From contig OZ038325.1 of NCBI GenBank assembly GCA_964035795.1, positions 1,046,068 to 1,110,067 of the forward strand: a DNA stretch of 64,000 nt, read 5' to 3'. The translations under genes were made by a program, and so were the position numbers. The notes beneath the pieces are model-generated. The model worked only from the letters and a program-made list of their open reading frames with translations, did no database searches and was not told the origin of the DNA. Source of the stretch: Pterobdella sp. o SKG-2022. Lineage: Eukaryota > Annelida > Clitellata > Hirudinida > Piscicolidae. Positions 13,204 to 26,110 of this stretch are shown piece after piece; position 1 is the stretch's first letter; the number at the start of each line of letters is the position of its first letter.

Positions 13204-14696
13204 TGCTGCGACACTCACCAGGTCTCAAGGATGTTCCTGATGATGATCTTCAAGCTTCTGTCCCATACTTCATTAAGCAGGTTTTATTATCTCATTATTA
13301 TTATTATTATTGTTCCAATTTTTATTTATTCATTATAGATCTGATTTTTTTTATTCTTTTCTTGCAGACTAGCGTTACTTTTGCATATCTTTATCCCAAA
13401 ATCATCATCGCTACCATCATCGTCATCATAATTCCCACCATTATTATCATTATCCTCACAACTACAACTACCATCACACAGCTACAGAGCACTGAGTTAT
13501 ATAGCTACATAACCAACCCGAGGGCCATTCAAGCCACCCTCGACATTCAACAAGCCACCAAACTCATCCACCAACGACATCCCAAAATATTCCAGGCATT
13601 GTATGTATTGATAGATGGATATATAGATAGACAGATAGATAGATAGATAGATATTGAAACACCCAGGTCAGATTGCACATCACATCACAAATACGCACAG
13701 CACCTCTTCACAGCCTTCTCTTCAGACTCTGTTAGTTCATATATTCACATGCTGTTATAACAGTTCTTGTGGTGACAGAAAAGCCTAAATAAATTTTTGA
13801 GGTTAACAAACACGAAGTATTTATGAGTATAAAGCTTTTTCTAAGTTTAAGGTTGGAAAAAACCTTGTTTTATACCTCACAATTTCTATGGTATCTATAA
13901 AAATTTTATTGACTGGTAATCTAGCCATATTGATGACTGTGCTACCCACCCACAGGAGAAGAAGTACAAGAGGCAGTTGCAGCAGCTATCACTGATGGGC
14001 TTCACCCATGTTGAAGACAACCTCAAGAGTTTGATTAGTTTCATTTACGTTGTATTTCTTTGTTATCAGATAATATGATTATATTAGTTGATATATCTGA
14101 GAAAACTTACATTACATTAAATTGCATTCAAAGTTCATAATACTCAGTGGTCTAGAAACTCCTGAAGTTAATGCCACTATAATCATACTCGTAATTGATT
14201 TGATTTGTCCATATCTTCGGTTATTATCATTGTTAAGTGCTTCCATTCAAGTCGTTGGTTAATTCGAATGTTAATATCTTTTTTTAATGATCTCCATTAT
14301 CTTTATTAATTTTTTACTATCATTATTATTATTAGTCGGCTCCTATAGCTCAGTGATTGAGCATTAGTCTAGTTATCTAAGGTACCGGGTTCAATCCCGA
14401 GTGGGCCGACAATTAGTAGTTCACATGGAGTAGTGCCCTGTGGAATCAATAAATTGCGCAACTGAAACCCCATGAAGGGACGACCAAATGATCAAATTTT
14501 TTTAAATTACTATTTCATTCACTTTTGTTACCTTCCTCCATTAAACCGCCTGGCAGTTCTGGATTTGACAGCTGGTGACGTGAACTCGGTGCTGCAGTAC
14601 TACACACAACATCACGTGGAACAGCAGCCGGAGGATACGAGCTTCGAAGAAAACCAGGAAGCCGCTAGCAATCCAGCTACCGTTGCTGCCAGCTGA
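7223..14696 (+). CDS. UBQLN: Ubiquilin: UBL-STI1-UBA proteasome shuttle
   Basis: Ten exons: 7223-7339, 7485-7619, 7763-7921, 8203-8364, 8544-8618, 12390-12524, 13203-13280, 13482-13604, 13956-14028, 14557-14696. All phases match and give 398 residues; human ubiquilins are about 590-620. Exons 1-2 form a ubiquitin-like domain (VTIRSTKRRKD to SIQDGGIIHLI). Exons 3-6 carry STI1-like repeats (FLNDPTLYTTF, NILNNQHFQASI). Exon 8 has ITNPRAIQATLDIQQ, the ubiquilin motif just before the UBA. Exons 9-10 together encode the UBA (LQQLSLMGF, then LTAGDVNSVLQYY). Known role: brings ubiquitinated or membrane clients to the proteasome. Oddities: exon 3 holds a basic PASKKRKL segment, intron 5 hosts a LINE, and exon 7 begins directly after a CA repeat. 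Exons 5-6 are the least certain. Confidence 0.88.
8701..8740 (+). repeat. 3' end of the same interspersed repeat as 49040-49402
   Basis: ACTGGGACACCTACAGCAGT followed by ATAATCTAAT matches 49373-49402 with one difference. It lies in ubiquilin intron 5, just upstream of the LINE. Confidence 0.6.
8872..12060 (+). mobile_element. Degenerate APE-type non-LTR retrotransposon (LINE) in ubiquilin intron 5
   Basis: Domains in order: apurinic endonuclease (9060-9660; SYNIGSLNGK, IQEVRW, FNGHIGKE), a linker (9660-10320), reverse transcriptase (10337-11180; VPIYKKKG, MQFGLFPGRS, FVDLEKAFDRVP, HQGSVLSPFLF and the catalytic YADD at 11063-11074), a Cys/His-rich finger like a PHD/RING (11225-11370; CGVC, CMTC, HAWC, CRVC), and a C-terminal region with YGSET and LRWLGHVVRKED (to 12041). 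It ends in an ATG repeat tail (12040-12055). Stops and frameshifts occur near 9184, 9660, 10318, 10541, 10766 and 11630, and the endonuclease-RT junction looks shortened, so this copy is dead. Clade assignment (RTE/CR1-like) is uncertain. Confidence 0.9.
13119..13202 (+). repeat. CA dinucleotide repeat ending in a splice acceptor
   Basis: An uninterrupted CA tract whose last AG is the inferred acceptor of ubiquilin exon 7 (starts 13203). Confidence 0.9.
14335..14410 (+). repeat. tRNA-like sequence (tRNA-derived SINE or tRNA pseudogene), copy 1
   Basis: It has an A-box-like TAGCTCAGTGATTGAGC and a B-box-like GGGTTCAATCCC, an anticodon-like loop (CTAGTTA) and complementary ends GTCGGC/GCCGAC. 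The T arm lacks one C, so the cloverleaf is imperfect and a working tRNA is unlikely. It lies in ubiquilin intron 9. A second copy at 56205-56281 shares the same 3' flank (GACAATTAG). Confidence 0.65.
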
Positions 14697-15075
14697 GCGG
14701 CTGTATTTGCACGGTTTAGTGACGTTTGGAGTTCAGTGTTTATTAATATTCATCGATTTTTTCATTTATCCATCATCATTGTCATCATATTTTTTGGTGT
14801 TATTAAATACAGAATATCTTTTGTTTCTCATATTAATTCAATAAAATTTAGTGTTCTTTTATTCGTAAAAATCAAAATTCGTTTTTAGGTAATATTTTAT
14901 ATGAAATTCAAAAAATAATCACATGGTGGCAAAAATACTATTTGTCGTACAAGGGTGGTTTTACGAAGATTATGCACCTAAATGTGAGGTTGATAAAATA
15001 AATCGTTTTCACCATGCGAAATGGAAAATTTTTCAAAAGTGAATTCAAGTACTATTCATAAAAAATTTTCCGAAA
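14697..15075. other. Convergent 3' region between ubiquilin and TANGO2
   Basis: The two genes end toward each other. 14840-14845 (AATAAA) is a plausible ubiquilin polyadenylation signal. Nothing else is recognised. Confidence 0.5.
14840..14845 (+). terminator. Candidate polyadenylation signal of the ubiquilin gene
   Basis: AATAAA lies 144 bp after the ubiquilin stop codon, on the sense strand. Confidence 0.5.
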
Positions 15076-18050
15076 TTAACTCATCTTGAATTTCATAATT
15101 GTAGGAGCCCAGAAAGAAGGAGGTGGTAGTAATGAGAATACCAATGGTGATGATGAAGATGATATTCTTGATGGCGATGGAGGTTCCCTTGGTGATGATG
15201 GAGGTTGTGGTGATGATGGAGGTTGTGGTGAAGATGATAATGGTGGTAAAGGGGGTGATGATAATGGTGTTTTGGGTGATGATGGTATGTAGGGAGATGT
15301 TGGTATCTTAGGAGATGAAGGCGGTTGTGGAGAAGACGGAGGAATAGGTGATAGTGGTGAGATAGGGGATGATGGTGGTGTTGGAGATGTTGGTATTGAT
15401 GGTGATGGTGGGTTTGATAGTAAAGAAGATTGGTTCAAATTCACTATGTATTCTTTAAGTCTTTTCGATTCCAAAGCTGCCATTTTTTCCTGTGGTAGAA
15501 AATAATCTTTTAACAACATATCTTTATCCATGTGTGTCCATCCCTTTGATCATCGATCTATACACCCATCTTCACCATCCATCCATCTGTTGCCAAAAAC
15601 CTTTACCCAACTGTTATACTTAAATCTCCAACCAATCCAACCCGATATAGATTCTCATCTTGCACCATTGTGATTTCCACATAGTTCACCCATCCCTTCT
15701 TGTCTACTAGGATTATACTGTGAGTCCTTCGGGTGTTGTTTGAGTTTCAAACGCTAGATGGCGTTTTAGAAAAGATTGTTTATTGACTGTTTGAAATTTA
15801 ATCCTTAAAAAAACCAGCAAAATATTAAAAATTTAATTTTTAAATATATTTTAATTGATAGATGGTGTATTGAAACCTGGTTCCATAAATGGAAGACTGT
15901 ACAAAGTTGCTAGATAGAGACTGCATAAAGAACAAATCTTTGAATTTTGAGCGAGACTCCAAGCCCTTGTCCGGCCAATGTCTATCAATAATAACAATAA
16001 ATAATAATAATAACGATATTAATAATAATAAACTAACGGAGTGGTATCTCTCATGATTTTTATCAGTTCAATGATAAGTTCATCTTTCTTTTTGATCTGT
16101 TGAGGTGCTTATTGTATTAGTCTCAGTTGATCGACCTAACAATCTCACACCCATCTCCCCTCTCCAAGCACTAACTCATATATCTTATAAAGATGATACC
16201 TCAATAACCCCACAATTATCTGTCTTATCCGTTTTTAGCTCCCAAGTAACCTATCCATCACTTCCCCCAACAGCCCTACTCCTTCTTCCCCGACCTCCAT
16301 ACCCACCACACACACAACCCCACTAACCTCTTCCCCACCCACCCACCTCATTAAACTCCTTTACAATTGCCATAAACTTTCTCTTCCCTGGGGCAACTTT
16401 GTTAAAGGGCTCATTGTAGGGGGAGCTACTAAGTCCTATGCAGGCTGTTGTGAAGGTCTATCATTATCAATGTGGCTATAATAATAATAATTAGTATTAT
16501 TATTATATTTTTCTTGTTATTATTAATACTATTGTTGCTATTATTACAGTTTATTTTTGTTCAGATGGTTATCGTTTTAATTGCTATAATTGTTGCGATT
16601 ATTTTTTAAAAATTATATTATTATTGTTATTTTCATTATTATTATTATTATTCTACCTTCATTAGGACAAATCTTTCCACTTCCACAATTACTAAGCATA
16701 GACAGCTTCCAGGCACCCGAATCTTTGATCCTTTATTATTTATTATTATTTATTATTATTTTTATTATTTATTATTATTTTTATTATTTTTATTATTTAT
16801 TATTATTTTTATTATTTATTATTATTTTTATTATTCATTATTATTTTTATTATTCATTATTATTTTTATTATTATTATAGATACAACCTCATGAGCATGA
16901 CCAAGGTCATAGGATTGTATTGATGGATGGATGGAAGCATGTTGTTGATGAATGAATCCATGTCACCCTCACTCCTTAAGTAGTCTGTGACTAATTCTCC
17001 TGTGATTGGTGTAGTGGTGGGGGATTATGGGTGTGGTTGTAGTTGTTAGGTGGGTTGGAATGGTAGTTGTGATGTGAGAGTGATGATGGGTTGTTGTGGT
17101 GTTGGTAGGTTGTAGTGACGTGGTGGTGTTTATTATGGTGTGACAGTGATTTTGGTTATTAGTGATATCAGTTGTTGTGGGATGGTTGTTGAAGTGTGAT
17201 GGTGGTGGTCGAGATGATAATGATAACTGAAATATTAGTGTGGTAAAATAAAGAGGAATACTAGTATGGCATCAACACCAACCAGACCTCTTCCTTTTTT
17301 CCCAGACTCAGCCTGTCCTGTAACATTGAGTAGCATAGCAATCTTACCATTCGTGCATGCACCCAGCCATGTTCCTCCTTCTTTACCCTTCTCATTGTCT
17401 AAACCTGGTGGTGTATGGAAGGTGTGTGTGTGTGTAGTGTGTGCGTGAAGGGTGATGGTGTGTGTGTGTAGTGTGTGAGTGAAGGGTGATGGTGTGTGTG
17501 TGTGAATGACATGGGAAGAGTTGCTGAAAAAGAATCGGGCAAAGCTCAGTTTGATGGAAATTGACCCACATGACCACCTTATGTGGAAAAGACTTGTTTT
17601 CAAAAAAGCCTTACCCTCTGCTGAGGAAAATGGGCTCTAAATAGAATGATGATGATTTTTGGGGTTGAATAAATTAGTGGAAATATAGGTGTATCTCAGT
17701 GTGTTTGATGTGGGTTATGTTGGATAGTAAGCAAATACAATATATTTGATAAAAACAGCATTAACTTCAAGTTTCTAAGTCACATAATGGAGAAAATATA
17801 GAATCTATGAGGTGTGTTCTGGGATGTGTAGTTTGTTTTTGGATGAGTGTATTCCTGATATTGTGTGAATGTTTGTTTCATAGATTTGAAGCATTATGAA
17901 TAAATACCACAAACCGCTATAAAACTTCTCCTCGGAAACTGAAAGCTCTTTGGTAGGTCTGTTATAAAACTCATCTCTGTTGTTCACTATTATCAGACTG
18001 TAAGTATCGTCTGAAGAAGAAGGGTTGAGATAGATGAAGCCCAAACACAT
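15076..18050 (-). CDS. TANGO2: TANGO2 (NRDE domain) with a Pro/Ser-rich C-terminal extension
   Basis: Nine exons on the minus strand: 17915-18050, 17288-17404, 16888-16999, 16657-16730, 16347-16435, 16038-16096, 15877-15981, 15666-15726, 15076-15489. Phases agree throughout and give 388 residues; human TANGO2 has 276. It starts with MCLGF, like the human MC start; an upstream in-frame ATG at 18095 is less likely. Residues 24-32 are the NRDEFYNRP signature. Further family matches are GKEGGTWLG (exon 2), GELVTDYL (exon 3), SSIYGTR and THSIILVDKKG (exons 7-8). Known role: cytosolic/mitochondrial protein linked to heme handling and ER-Golgi organisation. The last exon continues about 115 residues beyond the usual end as PPSSP-type repeats, the antisense of a GGTGAT-rich repeat. 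A LINE 3' end sits in intron 1. Exon 4 is the weakest match. Confidence 0.88.
17509..17656 (+). mobile_element. 5'-truncated LINE 3' end with ATG tail
   Basis: A 43-codon open frame (TWEELLKKNRAKLSL to ALPSAEENGL, stop 17638-17640) resembles the extreme C-terminus of LINE ORF2 proteins. It is followed at once by an ATG repeat tail (17644-17654). It has the same architecture as the end of the 8872-12060 element but a different subfamily. It lies in TANGO2 intron 1, antisense to the gene. Confidence 0.6.
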
Positions 18051-18834
18051 TTTAGAAGTTGATTTAGATTTCAACCAATCTTTCTTTTGTAGCAATCTTA
18101 ACGATTAGTTCTAAATTAGTTTAAAATTCTGTGAGATTTTGCTTAAATATTTTTTTAGATAACAACTTTTGAAATATATTCAAGGTAATTTTATAGAATT
18201 GTAAAGATATTTCCAAGACATTATGTAATATTGTTTGTACACTGTTTCGTTTTAAACTTTGGTTTTTATAGAGCGCTTGCTTTAATTTGATTAATGTACT
18301 TTTACCAAATTTCAACTATTAAGCAATTAATAGTTATTAATAACAATTTTTTTTATATTTTTATTAAAAATTCTTTTATTTATGTATTTTTGTCGCTGAA
18401 CTCATTCATTATATAATACTCACAAAGTTCGTTTGATTTAAAGTGAAGACAACTGAATTTTTGAATAATAAAAGCTTTTGATGGAAAAATCATTTTTTTA
18501 TTTCAGTGTTTCTATTTGACCAAAAAACATCAAAAGGTAAATGGATAGATGGAAAAAATAATAAACAAAAACAAAATAAACGAAAAAAAAATTAAAAATG
18601 AAAAATTGGATATATAAAAATAAAAAACGGAAATAAAGACAAATCTGAAGCTATTTTCAAAAAAGTAATGAAATATTCATATTGAAAACTATTTAAAAAA
18701 AGAAAAAAAAAGAAATATAATTCATGAGAAAAATAAAATAATAATAAGTGGATAATAATTTAAAAACAAAAAGAATGATAAAGTAAAGAGTAATGATAAG
18801 GAGAATGATGATAGAGAAAATGAAGGCGCTAATT

Positions 18835-18995
18835 TGAGACGAGAAAATTAGAATGCAAACGAGAATATATTTTGGTGTGGTTGACGTCACGATAATTAAG
18901 TCGGATTGCGGTGAGTAGTAGCCCCAATTAAGTTCGCTTTTAAATATTTTATTTCGCCATTATTATAAAATATCTCCTATTAAATGGCAGGATAA
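18835..18995. promoter_or_regulatory. Non-repetitive island with CRE and homeodomain-type sites
   Basis: It contains ATGCAAA (octamer-like), a palindromic TGACGTCA (18882-18889) and two AATTAAG motifs, within a region otherwise made of A/T repeats. Its placement about 0.8 kb upstream of the TANGO2 start makes a promoter or enhancer possible. This rests on motif content only. Confidence 0.3.
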
Positions 18996-19819
18996 TGTTT
19001 TTAATTGGAATATAATTATAAAAAATATACAGGAAGTAATCAGAAGTAATGAAATAAAGAATTATATAAGAGAAAAATTAGCGCTAAATGAGCTGCGAAA
19101 GCGGAAATAGGTGTGAAAATCCAAAATGGCGGTCGGGATGGATCGATTAAGTTGCTTGTCGTGTGAACATTAGTTTATTAGTGTCAGCCGCTAATGTGTG
19201 GTTGTATAGATGGAGGGATGGATGGATGGTTAGAGGAATAGATGCCTGGTGGATAGATGGATGGATGGATAAATGGTGGATAGATAGATGAATGGGTGAA
19301 TGGATAAGTGAAAAGATGGATGAATGAATGGAGTTATCAACAAAAGAATGCATAGAGATGAATGGAAAGTGGATTGAAAGAAAAGTTTTGAGATCTGGAT
19401 GGTTGTTTGGAAGGCATGACAAATATAATGAGCAAGGCTGGGACCTGGAGCGGAACCTTGCAAAGTAAAAGCATTTAAACGATAAAAATATTTATAAACA
19501 TAATTATTTTGAAATTCAAAATAATAGAAAAAAAAAAAAAAAGAAATAAGGAAAAAACTAAAAAAAAGAAAATGAGAGAAAGAAAAAACAAAAAGACTGA
19601 CAACAATGTTGTGATGATGTGGCTACCCAAATGCTTGTAATGGCTTGGGATGGATGAATGGGTGGGTGGATAGATGGGTGGAAAGATGGATGGATGGGTG
19701 TGTAGAGTCCAAAAAAAAAAATTTTTTATAAATTCTATTCAGATCACCCTGGATCTGAGAATATATATTTTGATTTCATTCGAACAATACAATAACAATA
19801 ATAACCACAAAAACAATAA

Positions 19820-20075
<256 letters not shown>

Positions 20076-20286
20076 TATACTAATATTTGTTATTATAAAA
20101 AATACACAAGTAAATAAGATGGATAGAGGTTACAGGTATTACATCGGATGCGTCTAAAAGCTAAAGCTTTATTTTGTGTCCTGTGTCGCCATTTCCTGTG
20201 TGTGTGTGTGCTTGTGTGCGTGAGTTGTTATGTATGTGTGTGTTCCAGGTTTCATTAACTTTTTATAAAATAACACTTACATTTAA

Positions 20287-20453
<167 letters not shown>

Positions 20454-20519
20454 TTTGCCTGATGATTCAATTAGACAACTTTTGTTGTGGATCGGATCAC
20501 TCACGCAACCACCATTTAA

Positions 20520-21255
20520 CCATCCATCCATCCATCCATTTATCCATCCATCCATCCATTCATTTTCAAGTCCATCAATGATAAAGATATTTTTAAATCG
20601 TCAAAGAAACGTTTAAAATTTTTAAATGATTTTATCGCTCAACAAACTCAATTATCACTCATTAGGAACAAAGCAAAGATATTTCATTAGATATTTTTAA
20701 TGCATTATCTTTGTTTGGCGATAAAAGGAATCAAAATGGAGGATCGAGGCAATTAAAACAAATTGATTTGATGAACCTCGTCATTTGATCTCACATAGAT
20801 GCACTAATTGCAAATGCTTAAATAATACCATTTGTTCTCCTCTCTTTCCTCTTATTATCGATCTTTCATCCATCCATCCATCTATTAAGTCATCCATCCA
20901 TCCATCCAACCATCTCTTTTTTCATTCATCGACTTATTAATCTATCTGTTTATCCATTCATCCATCTCTCATTTTATCCACCCACTCATCCACCCATCAA
21001 ATCATCAATCACTTCACATCAGACTTCATAATGAAGATTTTCTCGACAAACATCATCAATCAATCGCATCCTTTCTCTCTCCTCCATCCATCACTCTATC
21101 TATTTCAACATTCATCTATCCATCTATCTATCTATGTAACTATTTGTTCACTCTTTCATCCATCTATCTATCTTCCCACCCATCTATTCATCCATCAATC
21201 TATCCATCCATCTATTTATCCATCCATCCATTTATTCATCGATCTTCTCTTTCAT
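20520..21255. repeat. Dispersed ATCC/CCAT tetranucleotide repeats
   Basis: Many short runs of CCAT/ATCC alternate with AT-rich sequence; the frames read Ser-Ile-His-Pro. The same repeat type occurs inside OTP exon 1 (28308-28390). Confidence 0.8.
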
Positions 21256-21528
21256 CCATGAATTGATTTTTCTTCAAAACCTTAAATTCCAACAAACTTA
21301 AATGCCAAAATGTTATTCACAAAATCAATAAATGAAGCAACAAGAACTCTAAAAAAAATAAAAACAAATGCAACAACAAACAACCAAAAAAAAACATTAA
21401 TTTCAATAATAAAAATATTAATAACAACAACAATAATAACAAAAACAATAAAGAGGCAGAAGCAGCGCAGAGGACCAACATATGGCACGTGACAACAAGT
21501 ACATTAGACTAAGTGTGTGATGCATGGC

Positions 21529-21529
<1 letters not shown>

Positions 21530-21581
<52 letters not shown>

Positions 21582-21627
21582 TTAATGATAAAAATATCAA
21601 TTAAGTGGTATTGATAATTAATTAAAA

Positions 21628-21722
<95 letters not shown>
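21530..21722. repeat. AAT array, 50-bp spacer, ATT array (inverted pair)
   Basis: AAT repeats (21530-21579) and ATT repeats (21630-21722) flank a short spacer, which would allow a long A/T hairpin. Confidence 0.9.
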
Positions 21723-21723
<1 letters not shown>

Positions 21724-23913
21724 CGTTATCAACACTGATAAAAATAAAATTTATAATGACAATAATAATCAATTGAATAATAAAAACAAAAAATAATAAT
21801 TAAAGAATAATAAAAAAAAATAAAATAATGAAAAAAAAAAATATATTAATGAGGAAATAATGAGAAGTTGTGGCAATGATAGAATATCTCAGATAATTTT
21901 AGTAATATCCTTGTTGTGCTGATGTTACTCTCGCTCAAAATAAGAATAATTTTTATTATTATTATTTTATAATTAATTTTTTTATTATTTCATTATTTTT
22001 TTTATTTTCCACAATTTTTATTTTTTTTATTTTTATTGTTTTTATCGATATCTTTAATTATTAGCACCAAAAACCACACTACAAAAATCAATACAAAAAA
22101 CAAAAATATGAAAAATGATAAACAAAAATTGATTTCTATGAATAATAAAAAAATAAAAAGAAATATAATAACACATCGTCCTAAGCAACAGACAACTGTG
22201 TTTGAAAAACTTTTCAACACAACACGCCACAACACAGCACCAAACCACATTTTGCACTACACACATAAAGCCACTTAAACACACACAAACACCAAACCAC
22301 ATAACATCACATAACACCACACCACATAACACCACGCCACATAACATTCCATAACGTCACACCACATAATACACTAAAGACAATGAAGAACAAACTACAC
22401 AACAACAACAACTTAAAAAACAACTTCAACAACAACACTAAAACTTCAATAAAAAACCCATTCAACCAGCATTACCATCAACAACTTTAACATCACCATC
22501 AACAACTTTAACATCAACAAAAACATCAACAACAGCAACAACCTCAACAACAAGAACAGCCTCAACAACAACCCCAACAACAACAAAAAAAAACTTCAAC
22601 AACAACCTCAACATCAACACAAAACTAAAACCCTCATAAAAGCACCCATTCCAATTCCAAAGCAATCAAACTTCTTTTTATTCCCGCCAAATTACAGTCG
22701 TCTGACTTTAAATATCTTTGCTTGTCTGTGTGTTTGTATGTTTGTTTGATTTTGTGTTTATGTGTATTTGTATGTGTGTTAGTGTTAGCATATGTCTGTG
22801 TTTGAAACTGTTTGTTTATGTGTTTTTGAGTTTTTTATTTATGTGATATTTCTAGTGTGTGGTTGAATGGATATGTTTGTATTATTTTGTATTCTCATTC
22901 TATTCTTGGTTTCACCATTTTGAACTCCATACTAAGCTTTGTTCATATTTATAAGTAGAAATAATACAACAGCTTTTGAAGTAAATCTAAATCCCGGATC
23001 ATAAAAGATAGGGGAAACAGACGAAGAAGAACAAAAGATTCTAAATACTCCCAAGACACTAGCCCCCCATGCATATTAAGTGACCTAGTTAATTTAACTA
23101 TTTCCCCGGAAATATGACCTAGTTTACTTTTAGTATCTTTTGATGGTTGTTCACTGATTTAGTGTAAATGATATGGTTTTGTTGTATTGTGGTTGTAGAG
23201 TTGTTGGAGTTGTTGTTAATGTTCTTGTGATGGTTTTAGTTGTTATATTTTTGTTGTTTTTCGGGTTGTTGATATTGCGGTAGCTTATGTTTTTGTTGTA
23301 TTTTTGAGGTTGTTGTTGTAATTGTTCCAGTGATTTTTGTATTGTGTTGTGTTAGGATTGATTTGTCTTTTCGTAATTTTTTGAGTTAGTAGTGCTTTTG
23401 TTCTTATTTCATTCTACTCAAAGTTAAACTTCACCCCCACCCTTCCCTCCACCGCCCTCAAAAACCCTCCATCACACCAGCACATCCCCACTCTCACCAG
23501 CATCATTCCTCTTCTCCCATAAACATCACAAGAGCGTCAAAAGATTATGCTTTATTACTATGACAACTTTTGTTTTAGTGTATAGCAGGCTCAATCCGAT
23601 GCCTTAATAATAAAAATAAAAATAAAAAAAAAAAATAATAATAAATTTATGATGTTTTTATTGTGTAACTGTTTATTTAGGCTTATTATTTATTATTTTT
23701 GTTTTAAGAAGTCACATACACATTTTAATATGCTAATTCAAATGGCAAGTGAAATAACTCATTATCATCCATGATTAAAAGTAAACACAAACAAAGAATA
23801 ATAAATAACTAAGAGTGGATTTAGATATCAAACAGAGGTCACCTAGGGGGTCAAGAACGAACAAACATAAGGCAAACTTTTTAAGTGACTTTTAATGTGA
23901 TCTTAATTCACAT

Positions 23914-24213
<300 letters not shown>

Positions 24214-24399
24214 AAGCCACGAAGCTGTGTTAGCTGCTCCGTATATTTTTGCTTATTACGATAGTTAGAGATTAAATTCTTTGCTACAAAACGCTGTTTC
24301 TGTTACCAAAAAACATAAGTTATTCAAATTTTTTGGAAATATTGCTCAAAACTTGAAAAATAAAAAACCTCTTCAGTTTGAAAAAAGCAGTTGACAGGT

Positions 24400-25030
24400 A
24401 AAACCCAGCGGATTAAGAAAAATTATACGAAGCTAACAGCTCTGCTATGATTACGTTAAGTAATACAGCAAAAACAGCTACAACACTGCGTACAGCTGAT
24501 AACTTACCAGTGCAAAGGGCAACACACACCATATCCACAGAAAAGATTGAGAATTGGATGCTAGACTTTAAAAAACCTTGGCAACCCAACAAAGTTCAGC
24601 CTTAAACTGGCGATTGTTATTGGAATCATGCAGAACAAAAACGTAGCGCTATAAACGATTTCAGAAGCACAAATAAAGCAACAAGAACATAGCAAGCACA
24701 ATAGCAACAATCAAAACAAAAGCATCAACAACAATCGGAACAATAGCAACAACAAAAATTCGAAAAACAAAGAGCAACAACAACTACAATAATAGCTACA
24801 ACAATCAAAACAATAGCAACAATAACAACAGTTCTGACAAAGTCTTATCCTGCACCTATCCGAGATGCAACAGAATAGGTGCCCGTAAAGCAGGTCTGGC
24901 AAACCACGTGAGACAGAAGCACCAGACACAAGCAAGCATAAAGTGTCAATACTGCGGGCTGAATTTCAAACCACAAGGCATTTATAACCACAAGAAAAAA
25001 TGCTCGTCTCTCAATCCTTTGCACCTACCT
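24400..25030 (+). mobile_element. Retroelement relic encoding a Cys2His2 and a Cys2HisCys finger
   Basis: 24850-25010 reads, in one frame, a finger with CTYPRC, AGLANHVRQKH and then [16 protein letters not shown]. Paired fingers with GL-xx-H spacing occur at the C-terminus of invertebrate LINE proteins. Upstream pieces (ENWMLDFKKPW near 24549) are broken by stops and CAA-rich repeats. A TG repeat follows at once. It is not an intact gene; retroelement origin is an inference. Confidence 0.45.
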
Positions 25031-25051
25031 CAGGGTGGATGATCGCAAGAA

Positions 25052-25226
<175 letters not shown>

Positions 25227-25934
25227 GTTTCTCTACATATTTAGGTGTGTTTTAAGGATAATTTTTGATTTGTTTTTTATAAGTCCTGCATTATATATAT
25301 GACCATTTAAAAAAACGTCGAATAATAAAAATAATATTCTTTTTATTGATAATTTTGTTTTTGTTTACGTTTTCACTTTCAAAGTTTGCATTTATTGCTT
25401 CATTAGAAACTTTGTGTCGCCGTGTGTGTGTGTGTGTGTTCTGCTCATGTGATTTTTTTTTATGCGAATGCGTTTTGTTTATGTGAAATTTTTTTTGTTT
25501 TGTTTACGTGAATATGTTTTATTTATGTGGATTTTTTGGTCTGTTTGTTTGAATGTATTTGTTTTGTTTATGTGAGTTTTTTATGCGTGTGAATGTGTGT
25601 TTATTTTATGTGCTTTCACACTCACATAACATTTGATTTAACACATAACAAAAAAGCACACGTTATGGATGTGAAAATCTTTACCTCAATTTATCTTATA
25701 ATTTTGCTGAATCCACTGAAACAAAGTGCACTAAATCATATTTGCAAAACGCAAAAAAACAAAAAGATAAATAAAAAAAATGAATTGAATAAACAATGAA
25801 GAAAATGACGAAAATGGAAAAATAATAAGAGAAAAAAATAATAATGAACAAAAAAAGATTAAATAATAAAAAAAATAAGTAAAAAAAACAATGAATAAAT
25901 AATAAAAATGATAAATAAAAAAACATAGAAAAAT

Positions 25935-26110
25935 AATAATTTCGCGCTAAAAGTTTAAAAGCAAAGCGTAAAAAGTAGAGAACATTGATTTAAGATAGAG
26001 GAAAATGCGTGTGATGTGATTGGCTAAAGTACGGACCAATGAGAGGAGAGGATTGAAATTAAAGGCTGGAACTGTCGTTTGTGTTTTTGAATGCTAATGA
26101 GCAAAAAAAA
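25935..26110. promoter_or_regulatory. Non-repetitive island with two CCAAT boxes
   Basis: GATTGGCT and ACCAATGAG lie within 25 bp of each other (26016-26042) inside a 170-bp segment that is clearly less AT-rich than its surroundings. It could be a promoter or enhancer, but no adjacent first exon was found, partly because of the gap. Confidence 0.3.

Noticed and set aside
14335..14410. Functional tRNA gene
   Set aside because: The T arm is one base short and the anticodon stem has a mismatch; a second copy shares the defect and flank, so a repeat is more likely.
15086..15311. Plus-strand Gly/Asp- and Met/Val-rich frames
   Set aside because: Antisense of the TANGO2 last exon, whose minus-strand frame joins in phase to eight conserved exons.
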